Positions 1 to 8,993 of a stretch of DNA of 64,000 bases are shown here, one piece after another. Positions within the stretch are counted from its first letter, which is position 1; every line of letters begins with the position of its first letter. The DNA lies in assembly GCF_030388665.1 (NCBI RefSeq), contig NZ_CP128846.1, positions 4,166,501-4,230,500 of the forward strand, given 5' to 3'. The notes under the pieces are model-generated. The model was given only the letters and a program-made list of their open reading frames with translations. It was not told where the DNA came from and searched no databases. A program made the translations under genes and the position numbers. This DNA comes from Streptomyces flavofungini (GTDB lineage: Bacteria > Actinomycetota > Actinomycetes > Streptomycetales > Streptomycetaceae).

Positions 1-2448
1 CGGCGGGCCTCGGCGAGGGCGCCGGTGACGGCGAGGTTCCGCACGAGCCCCATGACGATCCCCAGGCGCTCCCGCCCTCCGGGCACCCTCCGCCCCCCGG
101 CGGACTCCTTGCCCCCGCCCCGGTCATACGCCTCCAGCGCCGCCCCCCACAGCCGTACCGCCTCGTGCGGCGCGAACGCGGCCTCGGCGCGCCGGGCCGC
201 CCGGGCGGCGAAGTCGGCTGCGCGGGCGGCGACCGCGCCGGTGCCCGCGCTCAGGTAGTGGTGGGCGATGGCTTCGACGGAGTCGGGCCGCAGGCGTTCG
301 AGGAGTTCCGCGACGGCGGTGTGCAGCCGGGCGCGGCGGGGCGCGGACAGGTCCCCGTACAGGGTCTCCCGCACCAGTGCGTGCGCGAACTCGACCCGCT
401 CCCCCGCCCTTTGCCCTCCCGGCCCTCCCGGTCCTCCCAGCCCTCCCAGCCCTCCCAGCCCTCCCAGCCCTCCCGGTCCTCCCAGCCCTCCCGGACCTCC
501 CGGTCCTCCCAGCCCTCCCGGACCTCCAGCGACGAGGAACCCCGCCGCCAGCCCGGCCTCGACCCCCTCCAGAACGGCGTCCTCGTCCCCGGTGAGCGCG
601 CTCAGCACCTCCAGGTCGACGGTCGCTCCGACCAGTGCGGCGCGCAGCAGCACCGCGCGCGCCCCGGTCGGCAGCGTGCCGAGCCTGCGCCGCACGATGT
701 CCCGTACGCCGTCGGGGACTTGGGAGAGCGCGGCGGCCCCTTCGGTGGCGTACAGGCGGACGATCTCCCGTACGAAGAAGGGGTTGCCGCCGCTGCGGCG
801 GTGCACGGTACGGACGGCGGCGGGGTCGAGGGGGCGGGGCGAGACGGCCCGCGCGAGGGCGCCCACGGCGGTCTCGGTCAGCGCGCCGAGCCGCACCCGC
901 ACGGGCTCGGCGCGGGCCACTCGCCCCAGCAACTCCCGTACGTCGTCGGACACTTCACCGTCCCGGTACGTTCCCACGAGCAGCACGGCCCGTGCCATCG
1001 GCCGCTCCACCAGCGAGGCGAGCAGTTCCAGCGTGCCGCTGTCGGCCCAGTGCAGGTCGTCGAGCACGAGCAGCAGGGGGTGCCCCCGGTCGGCGACCCC
1101 CGAGATCAGCTCGCCCACCCGCCGGTACCACCAGAAGCGATCACCGCCCCCGCCTCCGCCCGCGACGTCCCCCTCCGCAACCCCCAGCTCCTCCAGCACC
1201 TCGGTCCAGGGCCACCCGGCAGGAACCCCGCCCTGCTCCGAGGCCCGCCCCCAAGCGGTGGCCCACCCCTCCCCCTTCAGCCGTCCCGCCAGCTCCCGCA
1301 CCAGAGCGGTCTTCCCCGCCCCGGCGTCCCCGGAGATCAGGCCCAGGGCCAACTGCCCCTCCCGCACGACACCGTGAGCCGCGGCCGTCAGGTCGGCCAA
1401 CTCCGACTCCCGCCCGACAAGCCCGCTCCCCCTCTCCCCAGGGGCTCCGTCGAACTCCCCCGGGGCTCCGTCGAACTCCCCAAGGGCTCCGTCGAACTCC
1501 TCCGGGGCTCCGGCGAACGGGGCAGTGCCCACCCTCCCCCGGACTCCCGGCTCCGCTCGGGCAGGGGACCAGTTGCCCACAGCAGGTGACGGCTCGGGCG
1601 GGCACGGCCTCGCGGCGGCTTCCGCCCCGAGAGCACCGCCACCCCGCTGAGCCAGGATCTCCCCTTCCAGCCTCCGCAGTCCCTCCCCCGGATCCACGCC
1701 CAGCTCCCCGGCCAACCGCTCCCGGGCCCGCCGCAGGACCCCGAGGGCGTCCCCTTGCCTCCCCGCCCGGTAAAGGGCGACAGCGAGCAGTTCCCAGGCC
1801 TCCTCCCGCCACGGGTGCCCCTCGACATGCGCCTCCAGGTCGAGCACCGCCTCCGCCGCCCGCCCGAGGGCAAGCGCGGCGGAAGCCCGGCGTTCCACGG
1901 CGAGCAACCGCAGCCCCTCCAGCCGAGCGGCCTCCCCGCGAGCCCACTCCGCGGCGGCCCACTCCGCGTACGCGGGCCCCCGCCAGCCCGAAAGCGCGTC
2001 ATCGAGCACCCCCAAGGCCAGCCGGGCGTCTCCGCCAGAAACCGCGCCCCCGCCAGAACCGGCGCCCCCTCCGGCAACCGCGTCCCCGCCGGAGAGAAGC
2101 CGGCCCGCCTCCCCCACCGCCCCCTCGAACCGCCAGGCATCCACCGCCCCGCCCCCGGCGAGCAGCGCGTACCCGGGCCCGGACGTCACGAGCAGCCGCG
2201 CGGGCGCCCGCCGGGCCCGCCCCGGCTCAAGCACCTTCCGCAGGTCGCCGACGAACGTCCGGATCGCCCCGACGGCCCGTGGCGGCGGGTCCGCCCAGAA
2301 GTCGTCGACCATCCGGTCCACCGGAACGGTCCGGCGCCGGGCGACGAGGAGCCGGGCGAGGACGGCGCGGTGCCGGGGCCCCTTGAGGTCGAGGGAGCGC
2401 CCGTCCGCGTCCCGGGCGGCGAGGGGCCCGAGGACCTGGAACGTCACG
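1..2448 (-). CDS. SARP/AfsR-type transcriptional regulator with ATPase domain, 3' end outside window, apparent frameshift
   Basis: Read leftward, this encodes an OmpR-like DNA-binding segment, a bacterial transcriptional activation domain and then a P-loop ATPase (GDAGAGKTALVREL near 1296-1337, LLLVLDDLHWAD near 1045), the layout of AfsR-type pathway activators. The beginning (TFQVLGPLAARDADGR) reads in one frame from a GTG at 2448. From about 2400 the continuation (LDLKGPRHRAVLARLLVARR, then VDRMVDDFW) reads in another frame, which has a TGA at 2445-2447 and no usable start before the conserved region. A run GCGCCCCG at 2397-2404 has one C too many for continuity. Either the gene is frameshifted or the base call is wrong. 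Two internal tandem repeats lie in linker regions. The C-terminus runs off the window. The family assignment is secure; the regulated target is unknown. Confidence 0.85.
413..527. repeat. 9-bp tandem repeat (CCTCCCAGC-type) inside the SARP gene
   Basis: About a dozen near-identical 9-bp units (CCTCCCAGC, with CCTCCCGGT and CCTCCCGGA variants). On the coding strand they make a Gly/Leu/Pro-rich linker (GGLGGLGGP type) in the regulator. Because the unit is a multiple of three, copy-number change would alter linker length without shifting frame. Confidence 0.9.
1441..1517. repeat. 21-bp tandem repeat inside the SARP gene
   Basis: Three full 21-bp units (1441-1461, 1462-1482, 1483-1503) and a partial fourth, each beginning RGGGCTCCGTCGAACTC. 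They encode a seven-residue EFDGAPG repeat between the activation domain and the ATPase domain of the regulator. Confidence 0.9.
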
Positions 2449-2563
2449 TCACCGGCCCCCGGCCCGGCGTTCTCCTCCTGCGGCACCCTCTCAACGTACC
2501 GCTCGTCACCTGCGCGGACCCGCTGCTGATCGGTTGCTGATCCGGGCCGCGCACGCTGGATCC

Positions 2564-3484
2564 ATGACACCCCGGACACCGCACCCGTCCCAGCCCGAGC
2601 CCCGCATCGAGGGCTTCACCCACCACCGGATCCGCGTCAGCGACGACGGCGTCCACCTGAACGCCGCCGTGGGCGGCGACCCCGGCAACACCCCTGTGGT
2701 CCTCCTGCACGGCTTCCCCCAGACCCACCTCATGTGGCGCCACGTGGCCGCGGACCTCGCGGCGGACCACCACGTGATCTGCCCGGACCTGCGCGGGTAC
2801 GGCGCGAGCGACAAACCGGCGGAGGCGGCGGACGGCCGGACGTACGCCAAGCGGACGATGGCGGCGGACGTGGTGGCGCTGGCACGGGCCCTCGGGCACG
2901 AGCGGTTCGCGCTCGCGGGGCACGACCGGGGCGCGCTGGTGGCGATCCGCGCGGGGCTCGACCACCCGGACGCGGTCACGCACCTCGCGTCCCTCGACGT
3001 CCTGCCGACGCTGGACATGTGGGACGTCATGCGCGGCACGTCCGCCGCGATCGGCTTCCACCTGTACTTGATGGCGCAGCCGCCGGGGCTCCCGGAGCGG
3101 ATGATCTCGGCGGACCCGGACGCGTTCTTCGGCCACTTCCTGGACGTGTGGTCGGCCTCGCCGGGCGCCGTGCCGCCGGACGTGCGGGCCGCGTATCTGC
3201 GGGCGTGCCGCGAGGCCGTCCCGTCGATCGTCGCGGACTACCGCGCGTCGGCGTTCGCGGACGTCGAGGACGACACGGCGGACCGGCTCGCGGGCAACGT
3301 GCTGCGGATGCCGGTCACGGTGCTCCAGCAGGACTGGGGCGCGGCGCTCGGCTTCGACGCGGCGGAGCTGTGGCGGGCGTGGGCCCCGGACCTCGCGCAC
3401 CGGACGGTGTCGTGCGGCCACTTCATGGCGGAGGAGGCCCCGAAGGAGGTCACGGCGGCCCTCCGGGACCTCTTCGCCCGCTGA
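2564..3484 (+). CDS. alpha/beta hydrolase, haloacetate dehalogenase / epoxide hydrolase-like
   Basis: A 306-residue alpha/beta-fold hydrolase. Visible motifs are the oxyanion HGFPQT segment near residue 47, the nucleophile elbow GHDRGA (Asp nucleophile, as in fluoroacetate dehalogenases and epoxide hydrolases) and a C-terminal CGHFMAEE carrying the catalytic His. The Asp nucleophile makes an ester hydrolase unlikely. I chose ATG 2564; an in-frame upstream ATG at 2534 would add ten residues with no conserved character. It is divergent from the SARP gene, whose start lies about 115 bp away, so the two may share a regulatory region. Substrate unknown. Confidence 0.8.
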   Translation: MTPRTPHPSQPEPRIEGFTHHRIRVSDDGVHLNAAVGGDPGNTPVVLLHGFPQTHLMWRHVAADLAADHHVICPDLRGYGASDKPAEAADGRTYAKRTMAADVVALARALGHERFALAGHDRGALVAIRAGLDHPDAVTHLASLDVLPTLDMWDVMRGTSAAIGFHLYLMAQPPGLPERMISADPDAFFGHFLDVWSASPGAVPPDVRAAYLRACREAVPSIVADYRASAFADVEDDTADRLAGNVLRMPVTVLQQDWGAALGFDAAELWRAWAPDLAHRTVSCGHFMAEEAPKEVTAALRDLFAR

Positions 3485-3558
3485 GGAGGCTCCCCTCTCC
3501 GCTGCGGCCGGGGGCTCCGTCCGCCCAGAAGTGGACCTGGTGGACCTAGCCTGGCCTC

Positions 3559-4383
3559 ATGCCAACGACCCTGCTCAGCAACGGAATCCGCCTCTCCTAC
3601 GACGATCACGGAGGCCACGAGGGCCACGAGGGCCGGGACAGCACCCCCTTGGTCCTGGTCCACGGCCACCCCTTCGACCGCTCCCTCTGGGACCCCCAGG
3701 TCAGGGCCCTCTCCGGCACGCACCGCGTGCTCACCTTCGACCTGCGCGGCTACGGCGCCTCCGTGGCACCGGAGGGCGAGGCCAACGCCCCCGTCACCGA
3801 CTTCGGCGACTTCGCCCGCGACCTCCTGGCCCTCCTGGACCACCTGGGCGTGGCGCGCTGCGCCCTCGGCGGGGTGTCGATGGGCGGGCAGATCGTGATG
3901 GACGCGTACGACCGCTTCCCGGAGCGGATCGCGGGGGTGCTGCTCGCCGACACGTCCCCGGCGACGGACACGGAGGCCGCGAAGGCGTTCCGCCGCGAGA
4001 CGGCGGAGCGGCTGCTGGCCGAGGGGATGAAGGGGTACGCGGAGGAGGTGCTGCACAAGATGGCGGCGCCGTACAACGAGGAGGCCGCCGCGCACGTGCT
4101 GCGCATGATGCTGGCGGCCTCGCCGGAGGGCGCGGCGGCGGCCCTGCGCGCCCGCGCCGAACGCCCCGACTACCGGCCGGTGCTGCCGCGCGTCACGGTC
4201 CCGGCCCTGGTGGTCGTGGGCCGGGACGACACGTACACGCCGGTCGCGGACGCGGAGGCGATGCACGCGGCGCTGCCCGACGCGCGGCTGTGCGTGATCG
4301 AGCGGGCGGCGCATCTGCCGAACCTGGAGCGGCCCGAGGAGTTCAACGCGGCGGTACGGGACTGGCTGGCGCGCCTCTCCTAG
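3559..4383 (+). CDS. alpha/beta hydrolase (serine hydrolase type)
   Basis: A 274-residue hydrolase with the usual order: HGHPFDRSLW oxyanion region near residue 36, a GVSMGG nucleophile elbow (Ser), VVGRDDTYTP carrying the acid residue, and a C-terminal AAHLPNLE carrying the His. This resembles non-haem haloperoxidase / 3-oxoadipate lactonase-like esterases. It follows the previous hydrolase by 74 bp on the same strand and may be co-transcribed. The 282 bp after it hold only weakly coding-like sequence on the minus strand that I cannot assign. Confidence 0.75.
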   Translation: MPTTLLSNGIRLSYDDHGGHEGHEGRDSTPLVLVHGHPFDRSLWDPQVRALSGTHRVLTFDLRGYGASVAPEGEANAPVTDFGDFARDLLALLDHLGVARCALGGVSMGGQIVMDAYDRFPERIAGVLLADTSPATDTEAAKAFRRETAERLLAEGMKGYAEEVLHKMAAPYNEEAAAHVLRMMLAASPEGAAAALRARAERPDYRPVLPRVTVPALVVVGRDDTYTPVADAEAMHAALPDARLCVIERAAHLPNLERPEEFNAAVRDWLARLS

Positions 4384-4665
4384 GCGGGCTTTGCCGAGGC
4401 GAGGGCGTCGGCAGCACCGGCGCCACCACGGGCCCCGTCGGCCCTGTCCGCCGCCCCGTCCGCAGCAGTAGTGGGTGAGGGTGCCCGTGACGACGGCGGT
4501 GTCGCGGCCGAGGTCGCGGAGCATCGGGCCGCGCGGGCCCGGCTGCGCGAGGTGCTCGGCGACTGACGCGCGGCGGCGCCCCCGGAGAACGGCGCACGAC
4601 GTCGTGGCCGAAGAGGGGAGTTTTTACCACTGCCTTCCGGCCACGCCGCTTTCAATAATGCGTAC

Positions 4666-5982
4666 ATGAAGAGCACACGACAGCACATCGACGCGGCGGC
4701 CCCGGGCGGCTCCGGGGCCGCGGGCGGTCTCAAGGCCTTCCGCCGCTCCCTGACCCTGTGGTTCCTGGCCCACCGCGCGATGTGGCTTTCGCTGTGGCTC
4801 GGCATCGTGTGGTCGGCGCTGCGCGGCCCGGTGGGCCTGAAGCTCCTGCCGGGCACGGTGCGCATGGTGCGGGCGCTCGCGGACCGGGAGCGGGCGTACG
4901 CGGCGCGCTGGTCGGGCGTCGACATCCCCGCGGTCTACCCGGAGCTGCCCGCGTCCGGCGCGGAGCGGGCGAAGGCGCTGCGCTCCCAACTGCTCGACAG
5001 GGGCAACCAGGTGCGCAGGGACTGGCGCTGGGTGCATCTGCACGCGTTCGTGGGCGGCGCGATCGCCCTCGGTCCGCTGGCCCTCGCCCTCACCGGCGTG
5101 TGGGGCCTGTGGACGGCGGCGATGGGCACGGAGCTGCCCGCCGAGTGGGGCAGCCTGTGGTTCCTGTTCATCCCGGTCGGCGACCCGGCGACGGCGGCGC
5201 TCGCGGGCGTGCTCGGCGCCGCGTTCCTTCCCCTGTCGGTGTTCTGGGCGGCCCCGCTGTCCCTGCGCCTGCACGCCCGCTACCTGAACCTGCTGCTCGC
5301 GCCCAGCGAGTCCGAGCTCCTGGCCGCCCGGGTGGAGCACCTGAAGTCGACCCGGTCCGACGCCGTGGACAGCCAGATGTCCGAGATCCGCCGCATCGAG
5401 CGGGACCTGCACGACGGCGCGCAGGCACGCCTCGTCGCGATGGGCATGACCCTGAACGCCGCCGAGCACCTCCTGGAGACCAACCCGGACGCCGTCCGCG
5501 AACTCCTCGTCGAGGCCCGTCAGTCCTCCACGGCCGCCCTGAAGGAACTCCGCGACCTGGTCAAGGGCATCCACCCGCCGATCCTCGCGGACCGGGGTCT
5601 CGCCGATGCCGTACGCTCCCTCGCGATGATCTGCCCGCTGCGGACCGAGGTCGTGATCGACCTGCCGTCCCGTCCCGAACCGCCCGTCGAGTCGGCGATG
5701 TACTTCGCGATGTCGGAGATCCTCACCAACGCGGCCAAGCACTCCGGTGCCGAGCGCTGCTGGATCGACCTGCGGTACGAGGCCGGGGCGCTGCGGGCGT
5801 CGGTCGTGGACGACGGGCAGGGCGGCGCGGACGTGTCCGCGGGCACCGGACTGCGCGGCGTCGAGCGGCGCCTCGCCCACTTCGACGGCGTCCTCGCCGT
5901 GAGCAGCCCGCCGGGCGGCCCGACCCAGATGACGATGGAGCTGCCGTGCGAGTTGTCCTCGCCGAAGACCACTTCCTCCTGA
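4666..5982 (+). CDS. sensor histidine kinase (HisKA_3 / NarL-type)
   Basis: 438 residues. The N-terminal half has hydrophobic segments at about 30-60, 125-155 and 178-205, so it is membrane-anchored. A dimerisation/phosphoacceptor helix follows with ERDLHDGAQARLVAMG (His249), then a HATPase domain with N-box EILTNAAKHS, DDGQGGAD and GTGLRGVERRL. This is the LuxR/NarL-paired class of kinase. The response-regulator gene starts inside its 3' end (37-bp overlap), so the pair is translationally coupled. The sensed signal is not evident. Confidence 0.88.
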   Translation: MKSTRQHIDAAAPGGSGAAGGLKAFRRSLTLWFLAHRAMWLSLWLGIVWSALRGPVGLKLLPGTVRMVRALADRERAYAARWSGVDIPAVYPELPASGAERAKALRSQLLDRGNQVRRDWRWVHLHAFVGGAIALGPLALALTGVWGLWTAAMGTELPAEWGSLWFLFIPVGDPATAALAGVLGAAFLPLSVFWAAPLSLRLHARYLNLLLAPSESELLAARVEHLKSTRSDAVDSQMSEIRRIERDLHDGAQARLVAMGMTLNAAEHLLETNPDAVRELLVEARQSSTAALKELRDLVKGIHPPILADRGLADAVRSLAMICPLRTEVVIDLPSRPEPPVESAMYFAMSEILTNAAKHSGAERCWIDLRYEAGALRASVVDDGQGGADVSAGTGLRGVERRLAHFDGVLAVSSPPGGPTQMTMELPCELSSPKTTSS

Positions 5983-6590
5983 GGGACGGCGTCACCCGTC
6001 TCCTCCAGGCCTTCGGCCACGAGGTCCTGGCCGCAGTCGACAACGGCCCCCTCCTCCACGAGGCCCTGACGTCGCTGCGCCCCGACGTGGCCGTGGTCGA
6101 CGTCCGCCTGCCGCCGACGTTCAGCGACGAGGGGCTGCGCGCGGCGGTCTCGGCGCGGACGGAGGTGCCGGGACTTCCGGTCCTCCTCCTCTCCCAGTAC
6201 GTCGAGCCGCTGTACGCCCACGAGTTGCTGGCCACGGGCTCCGAGGGCGTCGGCTACGTCCTCAAGGAGCGCGTCTCCAACGGCGCCGAGTTCATCGCGA
6301 CGATCGAGCGGGTCGCGGGCGGCGGCACGGCGATGGACCCCGAGGTGGTGTCCAAGCTCGTCACCGGCAAGTCCCGGGACGAACCCCTGAACTCCCTCAC
6401 GCCGCGCGAGCGCGAGGTCCTGGAGTGCCTGGCGCAGGGCCTGTCGAACGCGGGCATCGCGGAGGCCCTGTTCGTCACCGAGAAGGCGGTGGCCAAGCAC
6501 GTCAGCAACATCTTCATGAAGCTGGAGCTGCCGCCGACGGAGTCGGCGAACCGGCGAGTGCTCGCGGTCCTCGCGTACTTGGACCGCTAG
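5946..6590 (+). CDS. LuxR/NarL-family response regulator
   Basis: 214 residues from GTG 5946, which overlaps the kinase gene. The receiver domain has the acidic pair at residues 7-8, phospho-acceptor Asp52 (VVDVRLPP) and a conserved YVLKE. The C-terminal LuxR-type HTH reads LTPREREVLECLAQGLSNAG onward to about residue 190. It is the cognate partner of the upstream kinase. A longer start is unlikely because the receiver core begins at residue 3. Confidence 0.88.
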   Translation: MRVVLAEDHFLLRDGVTRLLQAFGHEVLAAVDNGPLLHEALTSLRPDVAVVDVRLPPTFSDEGLRAAVSARTEVPGLPVLLLSQYVEPLYAHELLATGSEGVGYVLKERVSNGAEFIATIERVAGGGTAMDPEVVSKLVTGKSRDEPLNSLTPREREVLECLAQGLSNAGIAEALFVTEKAVAKHVSNIFMKLELPPTESANRRVLAVLAYLDR

Positions 6591-6820
6591 GACGTTTCCC
6601 TGGATCACCTCGGAGTCGCCTCTCGATCGCCTCTGGACCAGCTCAGGATCACCTTCGGGCGTCCCGGCCCAGCGTTCCATCCGTGCCCCGTTTCACCTGG
6701 TCAGCGGGGGACAACGCGTTCCAGCTTCCCGTCCTTCCGGCTCTTCGTAGCGGCGGGGACAGGTCGGCTCGCAGACTCAAGTCGTCCCACACACGAAGCC
6801 GTTGACCAGGGAGTCTTCCT

Positions 6821-6898
6821 ATGACCCGTTCCACCTTCAGCTCGCGCCGCCGCATGGCCGGGGTGGTTACAGCCGCTCTCCTGTCCCTGGGGCTCTAG
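6821..6898 (+). pseudogene. isolated signal-peptide ORF, probable 5' stub of a secreted-protein gene beside the IS
   Basis: An ATG starts a 25-codon ORF (MTRSTFSSRRRMAGVV then a hydrophobic AALLSLGL) that looks like the first part of a Sec/Tat signal peptide. It stops at a TAG beside the IS5-family element. No matching continuation is visible after the transposase gene, where the next gene runs on the opposite strand. This is probably a gene truncated by the insertion or by a later deletion. Confidence 0.5.
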
Positions 6899-6950
6899 GA
6901 CGTGTCTGATGGGTCGGTGACAAGCTGGGCCGTGGATCGTTGAGGACAGG

Positions 6951-7832
6951 GTGGGGCGGGGAGATCTCACTGACAGCGAATGGGCCCGGCTGGAGCCGCA
7001 CTTGCCCAGGAACGTCGGGCGGGGCGGACGTTGGAAGGATCACCGGCTGGTCATCAACGGGATCTTGTTCCGGCAGCGGACCGGCACCCCCTGGCGGGAC
7101 CTGCCGGCGCGGTTCGGTAGCTGGCAGACCTGTTACGACCGCCACCGTCGATGGTCAGCGGACGGCACATGGGAGAGGGTCTTGCGGGCTGTCCAGGCCG
7201 ATGCCGACCATGAGGGGCGTATCGACTGGTCGCTGGTGAGCGTGGACTCCACTGTGTGCCGCGCCCATCAGAACGCCGCCGGTGCCCGCAGACGGCCACC
7301 CCGCACCTCAGGCAAGCGGACTCGTCCTGCTTGGCACCGGGATGATGAGGCCCTGGGGCGTTCGCGTGGTGGCTTCACTTCGAAGATCCACGTGGCGAGT
7401 GAGGGCGGACGGCGCCCCCTGGCGTTCGTCATCACACCAGGACAGTGGGGTGACGCGCCGCAGATGATCGAACTCCTGGGGCAGATTCGCGTTCCTCGAC
7501 CGAGCGGCGGACACCCGCGAACCCGGCCGGACCACCTATGCGCCGACAGGGCCTACAGCTCCCGCCGCAACCGCCGCTATCTGCGCCGTCGGCAGATCAA
7601 GCACACCATCCCCGAGCCGGCCAACCAGCGGGCCAACCGCCAGCACCGGGGGAGCGCGGGCGGACGACCCACTGGCTTCGACCGGCAGATCTACCGGCGC
7701 AGGAACGAAGCCGAACGGACCATCAACGGGCTCAAGGGCTTCCGGGCCGTGGCCACACGATTCGAGAAGCGGGCATATGTTTTCCACGGCACGGTGACCG
7801 TGGCCGCTCTACGCCTCTGGTTGCGGTCGTGA
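6951..7832 (+). mobile_element. IS5-family transposase (single frame)
   Basis: A 293-residue DDE transposase from GTG 6951. Visible features are the N-terminal DLTDSEWARLEPHLP, VINGILFRQRTGTPWRDLP, the first acidic residue in VSVDSTVCRAHQ, the second in CADRAYSS and the C-terminal YRRRNEAERTINGLKGFR containing the catalytic Glu. The reading frame is intact, so the copy may be active. I could not identify convincing terminal inverted repeats. GGGCTCTA occurs on both sides (6890-6897 and 7893-7900) and may be chance. Confidence 0.85.
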
Positions 7833-7897
7833 CACCTGACGAAGCGCGCCCAGACGATCAAGGTGGACCGCTCCCGCCCTCGGCCCTGGGACGGGCT

Positions 7898-8173
7898 CTA
7901 AGAAGGGGGTTCCCTGTCGGTGTTGCCGCTGCTGTTGTTGCCGTTGCCGATGTTGGTGTGGTCCTTGCCGCCGTTGTGGCTGTAGGCGTTGTTGCCGTTG
8001 CCGACGATGATGTGGTGTCCCACGAGGTTGCCGTCGCCGTAGATGTTGTAGACGACCGTGGTGGGACAGCAGTCGTGCCGGTTTTCGGGGGTGTCGGCCT
8101 GCGCGGCGGACGACAGGCCGCCCCAGAGGGCGGCAGCGGTCACGAGGGCCAGGACAGGGCGGCTCAGGGGCAT
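7898..8173 (-). CDS. small secreted Gly/Asn-rich protein
   Basis: 91 residues with a clear N-terminal signal peptide (MPLSRPVLALVTAAALWGG, predicted cleavage after AQA near residue 26). The mature part has a CC pair and repeated GNGNN segments, giving a beta-strand-like, low-complexity Asn/Gly pattern. I do not recognise a named family. It resembles the small exported proteins common in sporulating actinomycetes but lacks the chaplin core. It runs toward the IS element. Confidence 0.6.
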   Translation of the reverse strand: MPLSRPVLALVTAAALWGGLSSAAQADTPENRHDCCPTTVVYNIYGDGNLVGHHIIVGNGNNAYSHNGGKDHTNIGNGNNSSGNTDREPPS

Positions 8174-8198
8174 CCGTAGGGTCTTCTCTCTGGTGGTG

Positions 8199-8684
8199 TC
8201 AGTCGGTGATCCGCATTTCGCGGACCTTGTCTCCGTCGAGGGTGAAGGCGAAGTCCGAGGGCCCGTTGAAGCCGCTGCTCTTCACCTGCGCCGTCACGGT
8301 GACGGTGTCGCCCTCTGGCTGGACACGGTCCACGGTGAGCCGCGCATCCGCGCCGATGAACTCCTTGTCGCTCCAGCCCTTGATGGCTTCACGCCCCCGG
8401 AACTCACGGCCCCAGTCATTGACCACGCCACTGTCGGTGAACGCGTCGAGGAAGCCTGACGTGTCGCCTCGGTTGACTGCGCTGATCGCACGCTCAACAG
8501 GCGCGGGGAGAGCAGGGCTGCTCATGGCCGAGGACTCCTTGACGGCGGAGCGGCTCGGCTCCGCGGTGGCGGACGTTGCCGGTGTGGATGACGCAGGGTC
8601 GGTGGGGTCGTCCGACGTGCCGCATCCGGCGGCCACACATCCCAGCAGCACCAGCCCCACAGCCGCATGCCCTCTACGTCGCAT
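8199..8684 (-). CDS. lipoprotein with NTF2/SnoaL-like domain
   Basis: 161 residues. ATG 8684 begins a lipoprotein signal (MRRRGHAAVGLVLLGC then VAAGC), so a lipobox Cys lies near residue 16-21. The mature domain (ERAISAVNRGDTSGFLDAFT, GREAIKGWSDKEFIG, FAFTLDGDKVREMRI) is a nuclear-transport-factor-2-like fold and resembles the cytoplasmic NTF2-like protein at 9838-10152. It ends 25 bp from the start of the small secreted protein gene and is transcribed in the same direction. Confidence 0.7.
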   Translation of the reverse strand: MRRRGHAAVGLVLLGCVAAGCGTSDDPTDPASSTPATSATAEPSRSAVKESSAMSSPALPAPVERAISAVNRGDTSGFLDAFTDSGVVNDWGREFRGREAIKGWSDKEFIGADARLTVDRVQPEGDTVTVTAQVKSSGFNGPSDFAFTLDGDKVREMRITD

Positions 8685-8993
8685 ACGCCAACTTTCGACC
8701 ACGTGAAACCGCCCTAGATCAGCAGAAGGGAACGTCCCGAACTCTCCCCCCGCCCCTGCCGGGGCGCAAACGCACACGGTGACGCGCATCCCGCACGGCG
8801 AGGCTGCCCCGGATCGGGTTCCGGCCCGGTCACCCGCCGCTCCAGGCTGTTTACGTACGGTCACGACTGGTCTGTTACGCGGATCACCCGAGATGCGCAC
8901 ATTTGGTTGTGGTGTTTTCGTGGTGGGTGGCATGGCTGCCGGTGTCTGCCGGGGCCGTGCAGTCCCCCGTTCGGCACACTCTAGGAGTCCGTC
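8685..8993. other. 309-bp intergenic region between divergent genes
   Basis: No gene seen. It should hold the promoters of the leftward lipoprotein gene and the rightward SDR gene. A Shine-Dalgarno-like AGGAG lies at about 8982-8986 before the SDR start. I see no convincing operator repeat. Confidence 0.5.

Noticed and set aside
413..527. CRISPR-like array
   Set aside because: The repeats are contiguous 9-mers without spacers and encode a Gly-rich linker.
165..2540. Long plus-strand open frames over the SARP gene
   Set aside because: They are antisense shadows in very GC-rich DNA; their translations are Pro/Arg/Ser-rich and the minus strand shows clear regulator motifs.
6890..7900. GGGCTCTA on both sides of the IS as a target duplication
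   Set aside because: Eight bases is longer than IS5-family duplications usually are, and the element ends could not be defined.
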